DNA of 64,000 nt, taken from Pseudarthrobacter sp. BIM B-2242 (GTDB lineage: Bacteria; Actinomycetota; Actinomycetes; Actinomycetales; Micrococcaceae). The position numbers and the translations under genes are program-made. Positions within the stretch are counted from its first letter, which is position 1. Every line of letters starts with the position of its first letter. Under the pieces are notes generated by a model. It was not told where the DNA came from. It did not search any database and saw nothing but the letters and a program-made list of their open reading frames with translations. Shown here in pieces: positions 18,509-28,276 of this stretch. Where the stretch lies: NCBI RefSeq assembly GCF_014764445.1, contig NZ_CP061721.1, positions 1,426,001-1,490,000 on the forward strand, in the 5' to 3' direction.

Positions 18509-19764
18509 GCAGGGCTACCGAGGCAACGACGGACAATCACGACGCCGCCGCCCTCCTGAAGCGGGCGGCGCACCTTGACGCCGTGGACCCGCTGGCCCGC
18601 TACCGGGACCTCTTCGTCGGCACCGACACGGACCTCTCCTACCTCGATGGAAACTCCTTGGGCCGTCCGCTGAAAAGGACCGTTGACGATATCAGTGCCT
18701 TCATCCGGGACGGCTGGGGCGGGCGCCTGATCCGCGGCTGGGACGAGGAATGGCTGGACCTGCCGCAGGCCATTGGCGACCAGCTGGGCCGGGCTGTCCT
18801 CGGCGCAGCCCCGGGGCAGACCATCATCGCTGACTCCACCACGGTGGTGCTTTACAAGCTGATCCGCGCGGCCCTGGCTGCCGTCGATGATCCTGCCCGC
18901 ACAGAGATTGTCCTTGACACCGATAACTTCCCGACCGACCGCTACCTCGTTGAGGGAATCGCCCGTGAGGAAGGACTGACCCTCACTTGGATCGAGGCGG
19001 ATCCCGCGACAGGGGTGACCCCTGAGCAGGTGCGCGACGCAACCGGACCGGGCACCGCCGTCGTACTCTTGAGCCACGTGGCCTACCGTTCGGGGTTCCT
19101 CGCGGATCTGTGCGCCATCACCGGGGTGGCGCACAGCGCGGGTGCGCTGGTGGTGTGGGACCTGTGCCATTCTGCGGGGTCGGTGGAGATCGAGCTCGAC
19201 GCCGCCGGCGTCGACTTCGCCGCCGGCTGCACGTACAAGTACCTCAACGGGGGACCGGGCTCGCCGGCTTTCGCCTATGTCAACGCACGCCACCTGCCCG
19301 GCCTTCAACAGCCGATCTGGGGCTGGATGGGGCGCAAGGACGCCTTCGAGATGGCAGCGGGCTACGAGCCGGCGGCCGGCATCCGCGGTTTCCTCAGCGG
19401 GACGCCGGCCGTCTTCGGAATGCTGGCCATGCGCGGGACCCTGGACCTCATCGAGGAAACCGGCATGGCAGCCATCCGGCAAAAATCCCTGGCGCTGACC
19501 GCCTACGCCGTGGAGCTTTTCGAGGCGTGGCTCGAACCTCTGGGTGTGGCGTTGGCCTCGCCCCGTGAACCGGGGCTTCGGGGGAGCCACATCACCCTGG
19601 ACCATCCGGCCTTCCGGACCGTGACCGCGGCGCTGTGGGAACAGGACGTTATTCCGGACTTCCGGGCCCCGCAGGGAATACGGATCGGGTTGTCGCCGCT
19701 GAGCACCGGCTTCACGGAGGTGCACCGGGGGATGGCCGCAATCCACGACCTCCTGCAGCGGTAA
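18505..19764 (+). CDS. kynU: Kynureninase
   Basis: A 419-aa PLP enzyme cleaving kynurenine to anthranilate and alanine. It has [12 protein letters not shown] near the start, [15 protein letters not shown] with the cofactor Asp, and the Schiff-base lysine in [19 protein letters not shown] overlaps the kynA stop (ATGA). With no formamidase gene beside it, the intermediate hydrolysis step must be done by an enzyme coded elsewhere. Confidence 0.95.
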   Translation: MSRATEATTDNHDAAALLKRAAHLDAVDPLARYRDLFVGTDTDLSYLDGNSLGRPLKRTVDDISAFIRDGWGGRLIRGWDEEWLDLPQAIGDQLGRAVLGAAPGQTIIADSTTVVLYKLIRAALAAVDDPARTEIVLDTDNFPTDRYLVEGIAREEGLTLTWIEADPATGVTPEQVRDATGPGTAVVLLSHVAYRSGFLADLCAITGVAHSAGALVVWDLCHSAGSVEIELDAAGVDFAAGCTYKYLNGGPGSPAFAYVNARHLPGLQQPIWGWMGRKDAFEMAAGYEPAAGIRGFLSGTPAVFGMLAMRGTLDLIEETGMAAIRQKSLALTAYAVELFEAWLEPLGVALASPREPGLRGSHITLDHPAFRTVTAALWEQDVIPDFRAPQGIRIGLSPLSTGFTEVHRGMAAIHDLLQR

Positions 19765-19829
19765 ACGCCCACCAGCGGCGCTAACTGCCCGCCGGCGGCG
19801 GTGACGCTCGCGTGCGGCGGGGCGGCTGT

Positions 19830-19860
19830 TTCGACAAGTCTGCGGCGGTGCCGGTAAACT
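19830..19860 (+). promoter_or_regulatory. Candidate rpsO promoter
   Basis: TCGACA (-35, 19831-19836) and TAAACT (-10, 19855-19860) are 18 bp apart. This gives a leader of roughly 135 nt before rpsO, long enough for S15 autoregulation, though no specific S15 site is recognised. Confidence 0.55.
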
Positions 19861-20002
19861 GAACGATGGATCCGGCTGCAGTCCGTGGCGGCTGGTTCCT
19901 GCCATGCATGGGAAGTTCCTGGAATCCAGGGGATTCCGGCGCAGGGCAGACCCGGCAGTGAGTTACTGATTCGGGCCTCACGGCACATCTCTAGGAGTTA
20001 TT

Positions 20003-20272
20003 GTGGCACTTGACGCCGCTGTAAAGCAGTCCATCATCAAGGATTTCGCAACGTCTGAGGGCGACACCGGTTCGCCGGAGGTCCAGGTTGCAGTCCTGAC
20101 CCAGCGGATCAAGGATCTGACTGAGCACATGAAGGAGCACAAGCACGATTACCACACCCAGCGCGGTCTGCTGGCTATGGTTGGTCGTCGCAAGCGCATG
20201 CTCACCTACCTCAAGAACACTGACATCGCCCGCTACCGTGCGCTCATCGAGCGTCTCGGCCTGCGCCGCTAG
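20003..20272 (+). CDS. rpsO: 30S ribosomal protein S15
   Basis: An 89-aa protein of standard length. The core is [20 protein letters not shown], the [20 protein letters not shown] segment that contacts 16S rRNA, and [14 protein letters not shown] start 7 nt after AGGAG. Followed by a terminator-like hairpin and the pnp leader, the common rpsO-pnp arrangement. Confidence 0.98.
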   Translation: MALDAAVKQSIIKDFATSEGDTGSPEVQVAVLTQRIKDLTEHMKEHKHDYHTQRGLLAMVGRRKRMLTYLKNTDIARYRALIERLGLRR

Positions 20273-20284
20273 TCAGGCTTAAGG

Positions 20285-20320
20285 GGCGGCCCTTTCCCAT
20301 GTGGATCGGGCCGCCTTCTT
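20285..20320 (+). terminator. rpsO terminator or attenuator
   Basis: The stem GGCGGCCC/GGGCCGCC has a 15-nt loop and is followed by TTCTT. It lies 13 bp after the rpsO stop and upstream of pnp, so read-through may feed pnp. Confidence 0.7.
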
Positions 20321-20390
20321 CAGAAGAAAACTAAACAGGAGGATCAACCGCATCACGCATTCGCGGTCCTCGGTAGTGATCCCCGGGAAC

Positions 20391-20514
20391 GGCTTCCACG
20401 ATGGAAGCCCCGGCCCGTGGGTCTCGATCGATGACCGGGTGCAGTGCAGGCCAGTAGACAGATGCTGGCCTGGGTTGATGCGGCTGGGCTCCGTTAATCA
20501 TGAAACGGAGGTGA
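20391..20514 (+). promoter_or_regulatory. Structured pnp leader with a hairpin covering the Shine-Dalgarno
   Basis: Three hairpins follow one another: GGCTTCC/GGAAGCC (20391-20409, 5-nt loop), CAGGCCAG/CTGGCCTG (20447-20472, 10-nt loop), and CTCCGTT/AACGGAG (20489-20510, 8-nt loop). The last one buries the first four bases of the strong Shine-Dalgarno GGAGGTGA (20507-20514). Known PNPase leaders are targets of cleavage and autoregulation; that role here is inference. Confidence 0.7.
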
Positions 20515-20519
20515 CTCTC

Positions 20520-22787
20520 TTGGAGGGTCCCGAAATCCAGTTCTCAGAAGCAGTCATTGACAATGGCCGCTTTGGCAAGCGTGTAATCCGCTTTGAAACC
20601 GGCCGCCTTGCCAAGCAGGCAGCCGGCGCAGCCATGGTGTACATCGACGAAGACACCGCGCTGCTGTCCGCCACCACCGCAGGCAAGCACCCGCGCGAAG
20701 GCTTCGACTTCTTCCCGCTGACGGTTGACGTTGAAGAGCGCATGTACGCCGCCGGCCGCATCCCGGGCTCGTTCTTCCGCCGTGAAGGCCGCCCGTCCAC
20801 CGAAGCCATCCTGGCTTGCCGCCTTATGGACCGCCCGCTGCGTCCGGCCTTCGTCAAGGGCCTGCGCAACGAGGTCCAGATCGTGGTGACCGTCCTGGCC
20901 ATCAACCCCGACGAGCTCTACGACGTGGTGGCCATCAACGCCTCCTCCATGTCCACCCAGCTCTCCGGCCTCCCGTTCTCCGGCCCGATCGGCGGCGTCC
21001 GCGTTGCCCTCGTTGCCGACGAAAACGGCTCGCAGTGGGTTGCTTTCCCGAAGCACTCCCAGCTTGAGAACTCCGTGTTCAACATGGTCGTGGCCGGCCG
21101 CACTGTGTCCGGTCCGGACGGTGACGACGTCGCCATCATGATGGTTGAAGCCGAAGCGACCGACAACTCCTGGAACCTCATCAAGGAACAGGGCGCTACT
21201 GCCCCCACCGAAGAGGTTGTTTCCGAGGGCCTCGAGGCCGCCAAGCCGTTCATCAAGGCACTGTGCGACGCCCAGTCTGACCTGGCTGCACGCGCTGCCA
21301 AGCCCACCGTTGAGTTCCCGGTCTTCCTGGACTACCAGGACGACGTCTACGCTGCTGTTGAGGCCGCCGCCGCTGAGAAGCTCGCAGCCGTCTTCCAGAT
21401 CGCTGACAAGCAGGAACGCGACGTTGCTACCGACGCGCTGAAGGACGAAACCACCGCTGCCCTGGCCGGCCAGTTCGAAGGCCGCGACAAGGAGCTGTCC
21501 GCAGCATTCCGCTCGGTCACCAAGCAGGTTGTGCGCCAGCGCATCCTCAAGGACCAGATCCGCATCGACGGCCGTGGTCTGACGGACATCCGCCAGCTCA
21601 CCGCCGAGGTTGAGGTTCTGCCCCGCGTACACGGTTCGGCCATCTTCGAGCGCGGCGAAACCCAGATCATGGGCGTCACCACGCTGAACATGCTCAAGAT
21701 GGAACAGCAGATCGACTCGCTGTCACCCGTTACGCGCAAACGCTACATGCACAACTACAACTTCCCGCCGTACTCCACCGGTGAGACCGGCCGCGTGGGT
21801 TCGCCCAAGCGCCGCGAAATCGGCCACGGTGCCCTGGCAGAGCGCGCGCTCGTGCCCGTACTGCCGTCCCGCGAGGAATTCCCGTACGCCATCCGCCAGG
21901 TGTCTGAGGCACTCAGCTCCAACGGTTCGACATCGATGGGTTCCGTCTGCGCCTCCACGCTCTCCATGCTCAACGCTGGCGTGCCGCTGAAGGCAGCCGT
22001 TGCAGGTATCGCCATGGGCCTGGTCTCCGACCAGGTCGACGGCCAGACCCGCTACGCAGCCCTGACGGACATCCTGGGCGCCGAAGATGCTTTCGGCGAC
22101 ATGGACTTCAAGGTTGCCGGTACCTCCGAGTTCGTCACGGCCATCCAGCTGGACACCAAGCTCGACGGCATCCCCGCATCCGTGCTGGCAGCAGCACTGA
22201 AGCAGGCCCGCGAAGCCCGCCTGCACATCCTGGACGTCATCAACTCCGCGATCGACACCCCGGACGAGCTCTCCGAGTTCGCGCCGCGCGTCATCGCGGT
22301 CAAGATCCCCGTTGACAAGATCGGCGAGGTCATTGGGCCCAAGGGCAAGATGATCAACCAGATCCAGGAAGACACCGGCGCTGACATCTCCATCGAAGAT
22401 GACGGCACGGTCTACATTGGCGCCACCAACGGTCCGTCTGCAGACGCAGCACGTTCCGCCATCAACGCCATTGCCAACCCGCAGGTTCCGGAAATCGGCG
22501 AGCGTTACCTGGGTACGGTCGTCAAGACCACCACCTTCGGCGCCTTCATTTCCCTGACCCCGGGCAAGGACGGCCTGCTGCACATCTCTGAGCTGCGCAA
22601 GCTGGCCAACGGCAAGCGCGTGGACAACGTTGATGACGTTGTATCCGTCGGTCAGAAGATCCAGGTGGAAATCACCAAGATTGATGACCGCGGCAAGCTG
22701 TCGCTGTCCCCCGTAGTGGCTGAAGAGGAAGGCGCTGGCGACAGCGTTGACGCTTCCGCCGCGGAGGGCGCTGCAGACTCCGAGTAG
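20520..22787 (+). CDS. pnp: Polyribonucleotide nucleotidyltransferase (PNPase)
   Basis: A 755-aa 3'-5' phosphorolytic exoribonuclease. It has two RNase PH-like domains ([41 protein letters not shown]), the catalytic [16 protein letters not shown] region, a KH domain ([17 protein letters not shown]) and an S1 domain ([20 protein letters not shown]). The open frame starts at 20301, but the true start is taken as TTG 20520 because GGAGGTGA ends 5 nt before it and the family begins [10 protein letters not shown]. Confidence 0.96.
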   Translation: MEGPEIQFSEAVIDNGRFGKRVIRFETGRLAKQAAGAAMVYIDEDTALLSATTAGKHPREGFDFFPLTVDVEERMYAAGRIPGSFFRREGRPSTEAILACRLMDRPLRPAFVKGLRNEVQIVVTVLAINPDELYDVVAINASSMSTQLSGLPFSGPIGGVRVALVADENGSQWVAFPKHSQLENSVFNMVVAGRTVSGPDGDDVAIMMVEAEATDNSWNLIKEQGATAPTEEVVSEGLEAAKPFIKALCDAQSDLAARAAKPTVEFPVFLDYQDDVYAAVEAAAAEKLAAVFQIADKQERDVATDALKDETTAALAGQFEGRDKELSAAFRSVTKQVVRQRILKDQIRIDGRGLTDIRQLTAEVEVLPRVHGSAIFERGETQIMGVTTLNMLKMEQQIDSLSPVTRKRYMHNYNFPPYSTGETGRVGSPKRREIGHGALAERALVPVLPSREEFPYAIRQVSEALSSNGSTSMGSVCASTLSMLNAGVPLKAAVAGIAMGLVSDQVDGQTRYAALTDILGAEDAFGDMDFKVAGTSEFVTAIQLDTKLDGIPASVLAAALKQAREARLHILDVINSAIDTPDELSEFAPRVIAVKIPVDKIGEVIGPKGKMINQIQEDTGADISIEDDGTVYIGATNGPSADAARSAINAIANPQVPEIGERYLGTVVKTTTFGAFISLTPGKDGLLHISELRKLANGKRVDNVDDVVSVGQKIQVEITKIDDRGKLSLSPVVAEEEGAGDSVDASAAEGAADSE

Positions 22788-22830
22788 TACACTCACGCGG
22801 AGTAGCATCTTCCCGCACACAGCATGAATC

Positions 22831-22863
22831 GGCGGGGCCGGTGGATGATCCACCGGCCCCGCC
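22831..22863 (+). terminator. Terminator hairpin after pnp
   Basis: A perfect 16-bp stem (GGCGGGGCCGGTGGAT with its complement around one unpaired G). It lies 43 bp after the pnp stop. No T-run follows, so termination strength is uncertain. Confidence 0.7.
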
Positions 22864-22912
22864 GCTGTTACGATGGCAGCCAGATCCGGCTGCCGCTCCC
22901 GAAAGGCTTCAA

Positions 22913-24256
22913 TTGACTGTTGTACCCCTGCCGCTTGAGCAGAACCAGCCCGGCGACACCCTGGTCCACGGCTCCGACGGCGGCTCCGTTGTCCGGCGAT
23001 CAGTGCTGCCCGGCGGCGTGCGGGTATTGACCGAGGCGATGCCGGGCCAGCGCTCGGCAACCATCGGGTTCTGGGTAGGGGTGGGCTCACGCGACGAAGC
23101 CCCTGGCCAGCACGGCTCTACGCACTTCCTGGAGCACCTCCTGTTCAAGGGCACCAAACGCCGTACTGCGCTCGAAATCGCTTCCGCCTTCGACGAGGTG
23201 GGCGGAGAATCCAACGCCGCCACGGCCAAGGAAAGCACCTGCTACTTCGCGCGCGTCCTGGACACCGATCTGCCCATGGCCATCGATGTCATTGCGGACA
23301 TGATCACCGGTGCGGTTCTGGACCCTGCCGAAATGGAGCAGGAACGCGACGTTATCCTGGAAGAAATCGCCATGGACAGCGATGACCCGACCGACGTCGC
23401 GCATGAAAACTTTGTTGCAGCGGTACTTGGTACGCACCCCTTGGGCCGGCCCATCGGTGGCACCCCGGCCGCCATCCGCGCCGTTGCCCGCGACTCCGTC
23501 TGGGAGCACTACCGCCGTTACTACCGCCCGGACGAGCTGGTCATCACCGCCGCCGGCGGTCTGGAGCACGACGTCGTCTGCAACCTTGTGGTGGACGCGC
23601 TCCACACTGCAGGGTGGTCGCTTGAGCCCTCCGCAGCGCCCGTGGAGCGGCGCTCCACCGAGCGGGCTGACATTACCGGCACTGCCGGACTGCACGTGGT
23701 CAAGCGTGCGGTGGAGCAGGCCAACATCATCATGGGCTGTCCCACCATCGTGGCCACGGATGACCGCCGTTACGTCATGAGTGTGCTCAATGCAGTCCTC
23801 GGTGGAGGGATGTCGTCGCGGCTGTTCCAGGAGATCCGCGAAAAGCGGGGCCTGGTGTACTCCACCTACTCCTTCGCCTCGTCCTACGCCGACGCCGGCT
23901 ACTTCGGCATGTACGCCGGGTGCACACCGTCAAAGGTGCGCCAGGTGCTTGACCTGTTGGGGCTGGAGCTGGACAAGCTCGCCGAAGGCGGGATCTCCGA
24001 CGACGAGCTCCGCAAGGCTGTGGGCCAGCTCTGCGGCGGCATCGTTCTGGCGCTCGAGGACACGGGTTCCCGGATGTCCCGGCTGGGCCGCGCCGAGCTT
24101 GTCTCCGGCGAGTACCAGGACATCGACGAGACGCTCCGGCTGATCAAATCCGTCACGGCCCGGGAAGTCCAGGACCTCGCAAAGGAGCTCGCCGCCGCGC
24201 CGCGGACTGTCACCGTGGTGGGCCCCTTCGACGAATCTGAGACGTTTGGCCTCTAA
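22913..24256 (+). CDS. M16 family zinc metalloprotease (mitochondrial-processing-peptidase-like)
   Basis: A 447-aa peptidase. The inverted zinc motif HFLEH (HxxEH) near residue 77 is followed by the downstream Glu in DVILEEIAMDSDDP, and the C-terminal half repeats the fold without the metal site (GGMSSRLFQEIREKRGLVYSTYSF). The usual partner of pnp in actinobacteria. TTG 22913 follows GAAAGGC by 6 nt; an upstream ORF start at 22841 lies inside the pnp terminator and is rejected. Confidence 0.93.
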   Translation: MTVVPLPLEQNQPGDTLVHGSDGGSVVRRSVLPGGVRVLTEAMPGQRSATIGFWVGVGSRDEAPGQHGSTHFLEHLLFKGTKRRTALEIASAFDEVGGESNAATAKESTCYFARVLDTDLPMAIDVIADMITGAVLDPAEMEQERDVILEEIAMDSDDPTDVAHENFVAAVLGTHPLGRPIGGTPAAIRAVARDSVWEHYRRYYRPDELVITAAGGLEHDVVCNLVVDALHTAGWSLEPSAAPVERRSTERADITGTAGLHVVKRAVEQANIIMGCPTIVATDDRRYVMSVLNAVLGGGMSSRLFQEIREKRGLVYSTYSFASSYADAGYFGMYAGCTPSKVRQVLDLLGLELDKLAEGGISDDELRKAVGQLCGGIVLALEDTGSRMSRLGRAELVSGEYQDIDETLRLIKSVTAREVQDLAKELAAAPRTVTVVGPFDESETFGL

Positions 24257-24325
24257 CGCCGGCCGACAAGTATTTCTCTGCCGGGGAGGTCGCTGCATTC
24301 TCTGTCGGGGAGCGCGCTGTCCGGC

Positions 24326-24331
24326 GATAAT
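24326..24331 (+). promoter_or_regulatory. -10 box, probable leaderless start
   Basis: GATAAT ends 6 nt before ATG 24338; no Shine-Dalgarno is present. Confidence 0.55.
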
Positions 24332-24337
24332 GTAGCC

Positions 24338-24799
24338 ATGAACCCTCCGCAGCCGGGCACTGTGCACGCCGTGCTGGAAGACTTCCTGGGGCATTGGCAG
24401 GGAACCACGCGTCTTGCCGCATCGGCGTGGGCCCCGGAACGCTTAGCCTCGGCGGAAATCAGCTTTACCCGTGCCGCGGGAGGATTCGCCGTAGTGCAAA
24501 GCTACCGGCACACTGAGGCCAACGGCAGTCACTTTGAAGGCCACGGTGTGTTCACTGTCGATCCCGACCATAACGACATCCTCTGGTACTACGTCGACAG
24601 CATGGGCCAGCCGCCCGGAGCTCCCGTCCGCTGCACGTGGGTGGACGGTGTGCTGCGCGTGGAGCGCCACAGCGACCGGGGGACTGCCCGCCACACCTTT
24701 CGTGTCGACGACGGCATCCTGACCCACATCGCAGAGCTGCGGCTCGGCGACGGGCAGAGCTTTGTCCCGTTCATGTCCTCCGCGTGCCGCCGCGCGTGA
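24338..24799 (+). CDS. DUF1579-like small beta-barrel protein
   Basis: A 153-aa protein resembling the DUF1579 type: FLGHWQGTTRLAASAW at the start, then alternating beta strands (FAVVQSYRHTE; FEGHGVFTVDPDHNDILWYY; HTFRVDDGILTHIAELR). The fold is lipocalin-like in related families. No catalytic residues are recognised and the function is unknown. Confidence 0.6.
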   Translation: MNPPQPGTVHAVLEDFLGHWQGTTRLAASAWAPERLASAEISFTRAAGGFAVVQSYRHTEANGSHFEGHGVFTVDPDHNDILWYYVDSMGQPPGAPVRCTWVDGVLRVERHSDRGTARHTFRVDDGILTHIAELRLGDGQSFVPFMSSACRRA

Positions 24800-24913
24800 G
24801 CACTGCGTTTTGCACACTGCCTCGGAGCTCCATGGGCCGCCGAGCTCAGCCGGCGTAGGCCCGCCCCTGGGAAAGTGAACATCATGCACGTGATCCGTCG
24901 GGGAAGTGAACCG

Positions 24914-26046
24914 TCATATACGTGATCCATCAGGCACCAGTGGACGGTGGATGGATGGACGCGCATCATCCGCCTCACTGTCATTGATCGCGCCACTCTC
25001 TTCAATTGCCTTACTGCCAGTGGTTGCCTTACTGCCAGTGATGGCCTCAATGCCTTCAAGGCCGTTGCCACTTTGTCCGTATGGCCAGTGTGGTGGTTCC
25101 TGGTCGGTTTGTTCGCTGTGGTAGCGGCGGCCGGTGGGTGAGATCCAGCCGGGCGGTTCGTCCTTGGTGGCTTCGGTGGGTTGCCAGGGTGTGGCGTGTT
25201 TGAGCTTGTGATGTTTGGGGCAGAGCTGGGTCAGGTTTGAGATCCCGGTGCTCCCGCCGTGGGCCCAGGCGTTCAGGTGGTCTGCTTCGTTGTCCAGGGA
25301 TGGGTTGGAGCAGCCGGGGAACTGGCATTTGCCGTCCCGGAGGCGGAGCCATTGGCGCAGTGCCTTGGGTATCCGGTAGCTTTCCCGGCCGATCTCCAAC
25401 GGGGCCCCGTCCCGGGGATCGGTCAGGACGCGGCGGAACGACTCGGCACCATTAGCGACGAGGGCGCGGGCCATGGAGGGCGGGATCGGTCCGTACCCGT
25501 CGAGGATGGCCGGTTCATCGGTCAGACCCATCAGTGCGAACACCGGCACCGTCACCAGGACCTGGGCTGTGGGTGAGGGAATGTCATCGGCGTTGTCCCC
25601 GCCGAGCAGCCACGCGGCGACGTTGTCCGCACGGAGCTGGGTGAGAGTCCTTGCCTCGGTTGGGCCTTGCAGGGCGCGGGCGGCTGTGGTGGCGCGGTTC
25701 CAGATCCCGGCTGCCTGGTCGGCGGGCAGGTAGGCCGAGAGCCAGGCCATCCCGTCCCGGTCCGGGGAGTACTCGACCCGACGGTCCGCAACGCTCCGGG
25801 TGTGGCGTTGTTCGATGCTGACCGGGTGATGCCGCTCCCGCCAGGTCCGGGCTTTGGCCCGGAACCGGCCCGGGACCATCCCACCGGCCGCGCCGCGGGC
25901 CGGGTTCGGCGCCTCGGGGTCCAGGAAATGCGCCTCCAGGGCATGGGCGGCGGCGGGCTCGAGGTTGGTTGTTTCGTCGACCATGATCCGGGCATGCTGC
26001 CACGACAACCTCCCGGCCTGAAGGGCCGCCAGCGTCAGCGGCAGGG
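24914..26046 (-). pseudogene. DUF222/HNH endonuclease, 3' part (gene split by IS256-family element)
   Basis: This is the C-terminal part of a 13E12-repeat/DUF222 protein with an HNH nuclease domain. The HNH region reads LRDGKCQFPGCSNPSLDNEADHLNAWAHGGST then LCPKHHKLKH, with both zinc Cys pairs and the catalytic His. The tail has a short GSKA repeat. Joining it to 27457-27907 with one 8-bp target copy removed restores a single frame of 527 codons. An internal ATG at 26008 could still allow a shorter product with an intact nuclease domain. Confidence 0.92.
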
Positions 26047-26054
26047 CGGTGGTG
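26047..26054. repeat. Target-site duplication, left copy
   Basis: CGGTGGTG, identical to 27457-27464 on the other side of the IS. Eight bp is the usual duplication length for the IS256 family. Confidence 0.93.
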
Positions 26055-26088
26055 GAGGGTGTTTCATTGAGTGTGTAAGGGTCCGGTC
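26055..26088. repeat. IS left terminal inverted repeat
   Basis: Begins GAGGGTGT and ends TGTGTAAGGGTCCGGTC. About 25 of 34 positions match the right end read in reverse complement. Confidence 0.88.
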
Positions 26089-26152
26089 TCTAACTAGGGT
26101 GTGACCTGCGGTTTCGCCCCTGAAAGGACGGGCCCTCTTGGCCGAAATCAGT

Positions 26153-27400
26153 ATGACCACCAACCCCCTTGAAGGCGTTTTGAGCGCCGATCAGATCGAT
26201 GCCCTCGTCACGGCTGCGGAGGACCTCGGGGAGGGCCGCAACGGAGTTGAGGAACTGCTCTCCCGGATGACCCGTGCGGTCCTGGAACGGGCCCTGGAAA
26301 CCGAGATGAGCGACCACCTCGGCTACGAGTCCGGGGACCCCGCAGGGCAGGGCACGGGCAACTCCCGCAACGGCAAGACCACCAAGAGCGTTCAGACCCT
26401 CCAGGGGCCGGTGCAGGTCACCGTGCCGCGGGACCGGAACAGTTCCTTCGAGCCGGTGATCGTGCCCAAGCGGGCCCGCCGGCTGGGCAAGGTCGAGGAC
26501 ATGATCCTGTCCCTCTACGCCCGCGGGATGAGCACCCGGGACATCGGCTCCCATCTCGATGAGATCTACGGGACCAAGGTCTCCGCGGCGACGATTTCGA
26601 GGGTGACCGACGTGATCGCCGATGAGGTCGCCCAGTGGCAGAACCGGCCGCTGGAATCGGTCTACCCGATCGTCTACATCGACGCGATCTGGCTGAAAAT
26701 CCGGGACGGCGGCGTGGTGGTGAACAAGGCCTGCCACGTGGCCGTGGGCGTGGACGTGGAGGGCCGCAAGCAGGTCCTGGGCCTGTGGCTGGGCACCAGC
26801 GAAGGGGCGAAGTTCTGGGCCAACGTGCTCACCGAAATCCGCAACCGCGGAGCGACCGACATCCTGATCCTGTGCTGCGACGGGCTCACCGGGCTGCCGG
26901 CAGCGGTGAACAGCATCTACCCCCAGACCGTCGTGCAAACCTGCGTGGTGCACCTGCTGCGCTCGGCCATGAAATACGCCTCCTACGGCGCACGCAAAGC
27001 CATGGCCCGGGACATGCGCCCGATCTACACCGCACCGACCGTGCAGGCGGCCGAGCTGGCCATGGAGGCCTTCGCGGAGACCTGGCAGAGCACAGCTCCC
27101 GGGGCGGTATTGGCGTGGCGGAACGCGTGGGAGGACTTCACGCCGTTCCTGGCGTTCACCCCGGAGATCCGCAAAGTCATCTACACCACCAACCAGATTG
27201 AATCGATCAACTACCAACTGCGAAAAATCACCAAAACCAGGGGCTCATTTCCCTCCGACGAGGCCGCAATCAAGCTGGTCTACCTGGGGATCCGGAACAT
27301 CGAGACCACCCGCGGCGGCGAGCTCGGAACCGGCACCCAAGGCTGGCACCAGGCCCTGAACGCTTTCGCCGTTCAATTCCCCAACCGACTTCCGATCTGA
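26153..27400 (+). CDS. IS256-family transposase
   Basis: A 415-aa mutator-type transposase with the DDE triad at D177 (YIDAIWLKI), D243 (CCDGLTGLPAAV) and E350 (TTNQIESINYQLRK), plus the family C-x2-H signature at C264-H267. It appears intact and of normal length. ATG 26153 is chosen; TTG 26138, 10 nt after a GAAAGGA-like site, would add 5 residues and is equally possible. Confidence 0.95.
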   Translation: MTTNPLEGVLSADQIDALVTAAEDLGEGRNGVEELLSRMTRAVLERALETEMSDHLGYESGDPAGQGTGNSRNGKTTKSVQTLQGPVQVTVPRDRNSSFEPVIVPKRARRLGKVEDMILSLYARGMSTRDIGSHLDEIYGTKVSAATISRVTDVIADEVAQWQNRPLESVYPIVYIDAIWLKIRDGGVVVNKACHVAVGVDVEGRKQVLGLWLGTSEGAKFWANVLTEIRNRGATDILILCCDGLTGLPAAVNSIYPQTVVQTCVVHLLRSAMKYASYGARKAMARDMRPIYTAPTVQAAELAMEAFAETWQSTAPGAVLAWRNAWEDFTPFLAFTPEIRKVIYTTNQIESINYQLRKITKTRGSFPSDEAAIKLVYLGIRNIETTRGGELGTGTQGWHQALNAFAVQFPNRLPI

Positions 27401-27422
27401 CCACCCGGCAGACCGGATAACC

Positions 27423-27456
27423 GACCGGTCCCTTACACAGAAAACTTGACACCCCC
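27423..27456. repeat. IS right terminal inverted repeat
   Basis: Read in reverse complement it begins GGGGGTGTCAAG and ends TGTGTAAGGGACCGGTC, matching the left end in its outer 8 and inner 17 positions with few differences. Confidence 0.88.
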
Positions 27457-27464
27457 CGGTGGTG
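27457..27464. repeat. Target-site duplication, right copy
   Basis: CGGTGGTG, the partner of 26047-26054. Confidence 0.93.
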
Positions 27465-27907
27465 AGGCGGTGGGCCTCGCCCAGCAGCCCGCCGGCCGTG
27501 CGTTCACTGACCGTCAGGGCGCAGGCGACCTCGGCCACGATACTCATGTCCTGGGCGGTGTGGTCTTCCGGCGACACCGCCGGTCCCGCAATGGCCCGGA
27601 CGGTGGAGGCGAAATCAGACGCCGCATAAACCTTCAGGGCAGCGATCATCGCTTCCGCCCGGGCGACCGTAGCCAGCGCGTTCAGGCACTCGTCAGCCCG
27701 GCGCCGCAACGGATCAGCATCCGGATTCGACTCTGATCTAGGACCAGAGCCGGAACTAGGACCATGATCAGCGTCAGGACCAGGTCCAGAATCGGGCGCA
27801 GGACCACACGTACCAATAGATCCGTCCCCGCCACGGAGCCGCACGGCATGCTCAGCGAAAGTCCTCGCCAGGTCCTCCGCCGTCTCCGAAGCCGCTGTGC
27901 CATCCAT
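27457..27907 (-). pseudogene. DUF222/HNH endonuclease, 5' part
   Basis: The N-terminal 150 residues of the split protein. After a Gly/Pro/Asp/Ser-rich stretch (about residues 30-68) comes the DUF222 helical start: DECLNALATVARAEAMIAAL, then AQDMSIVAEVACALTVSERTA and GLLGEAHRLTT, where the IS interrupts. In the present state translation runs into the IS and stops after about 70 foreign residues. The intact product would be one of the multicopy actinobacterial HNH proteins of unclear role. Confidence 0.9.
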
Positions 27908-28004
27908 ACGTCAAGCTTCCCAGCACGCGTTACAACCACGTGCCAGGCAAACCGCCTATGTGGATAACTTCCCGGGAATCATGTCGCCAGAAACTAAAAC
28001 GCGA

Positions 28005-28271
28005 CTACCCGCCAGCGAAAGGCGGCAGCACATCCACAACATCGCCTGGATTTAACACAGCACTGCGGTCGCGAACAGCCACTTCGTTGAGCAGGTAACT
28101 GCTCCGGGACAGGATCCGGTGCAAGGGGGGAGTACCGGAAGGCGGCTCGGCGCGTTCCACGGCGAGAACTGCCTCCAGAAGGTCGGCCACGGTCGCCCCC
28201 GGGGGAAGGTCGAAGCCTTCCTCTTCCACCCCGGCGGCGGCGCGTGCGGCAGCGAAGTAACGTACTTTCAA
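28005..28271 (-). CDS. moaD: Molybdopterin synthase sulfur-carrier subunit MoaD
   Basis: An 88-aa ubiquitin-fold protein ending in the required Gly-Gly (DVLPPFAGG), which is thiocarboxylated and gives sulfur to precursor Z. The start is taken as TTG 28271 (MKVRYFAAARAAAG), 9 nt after GGAGG inside the moaA end and 5 nt after the moaA stop. A longer open frame to 28373 runs inside moaA and is rejected. Confidence 0.92.
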   Translation of the reverse strand: MKVRYFAAARAAAGVEEEGFDLPPGATVADLLEAVLAVERAEPPSGTPPLHRILSRSSYLLNEVAVRDRSAVLNPGDVVDVLPPFAGG

Positions 28272-28276
28272 GAAAT

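Larger units (their letters stand above)
26055..27456 (+). mobile_element. Complete IS256-family insertion sequence (1402 bp)
   Basis: The element has imperfect terminal inverted repeats of about 34 bp, an 8-bp target duplication, and one intact transposase gene. Length and organisation fit IS256. It sits inside the DUF222/HNH gene, opposite to that gene's direction. The few differences expected of an old insertion are absent from the target copies, so it looks recent. Confidence 0.95.

Noticed and set aside
20301..20519. N-terminal extension of PNPase from 20301
   Set aside because: The stretch overlaps the rpsO terminator and three leader hairpins and has no family similarity; GGAGGTGA fixes the TTG at 20520.
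25005..25045. Repeated gccttactgccagtg units, considered as an att site or CRISPR remnant
   Set aside because: Only two or three short copies, in frame within the C-terminal GSKA repeat of the HNH gene.
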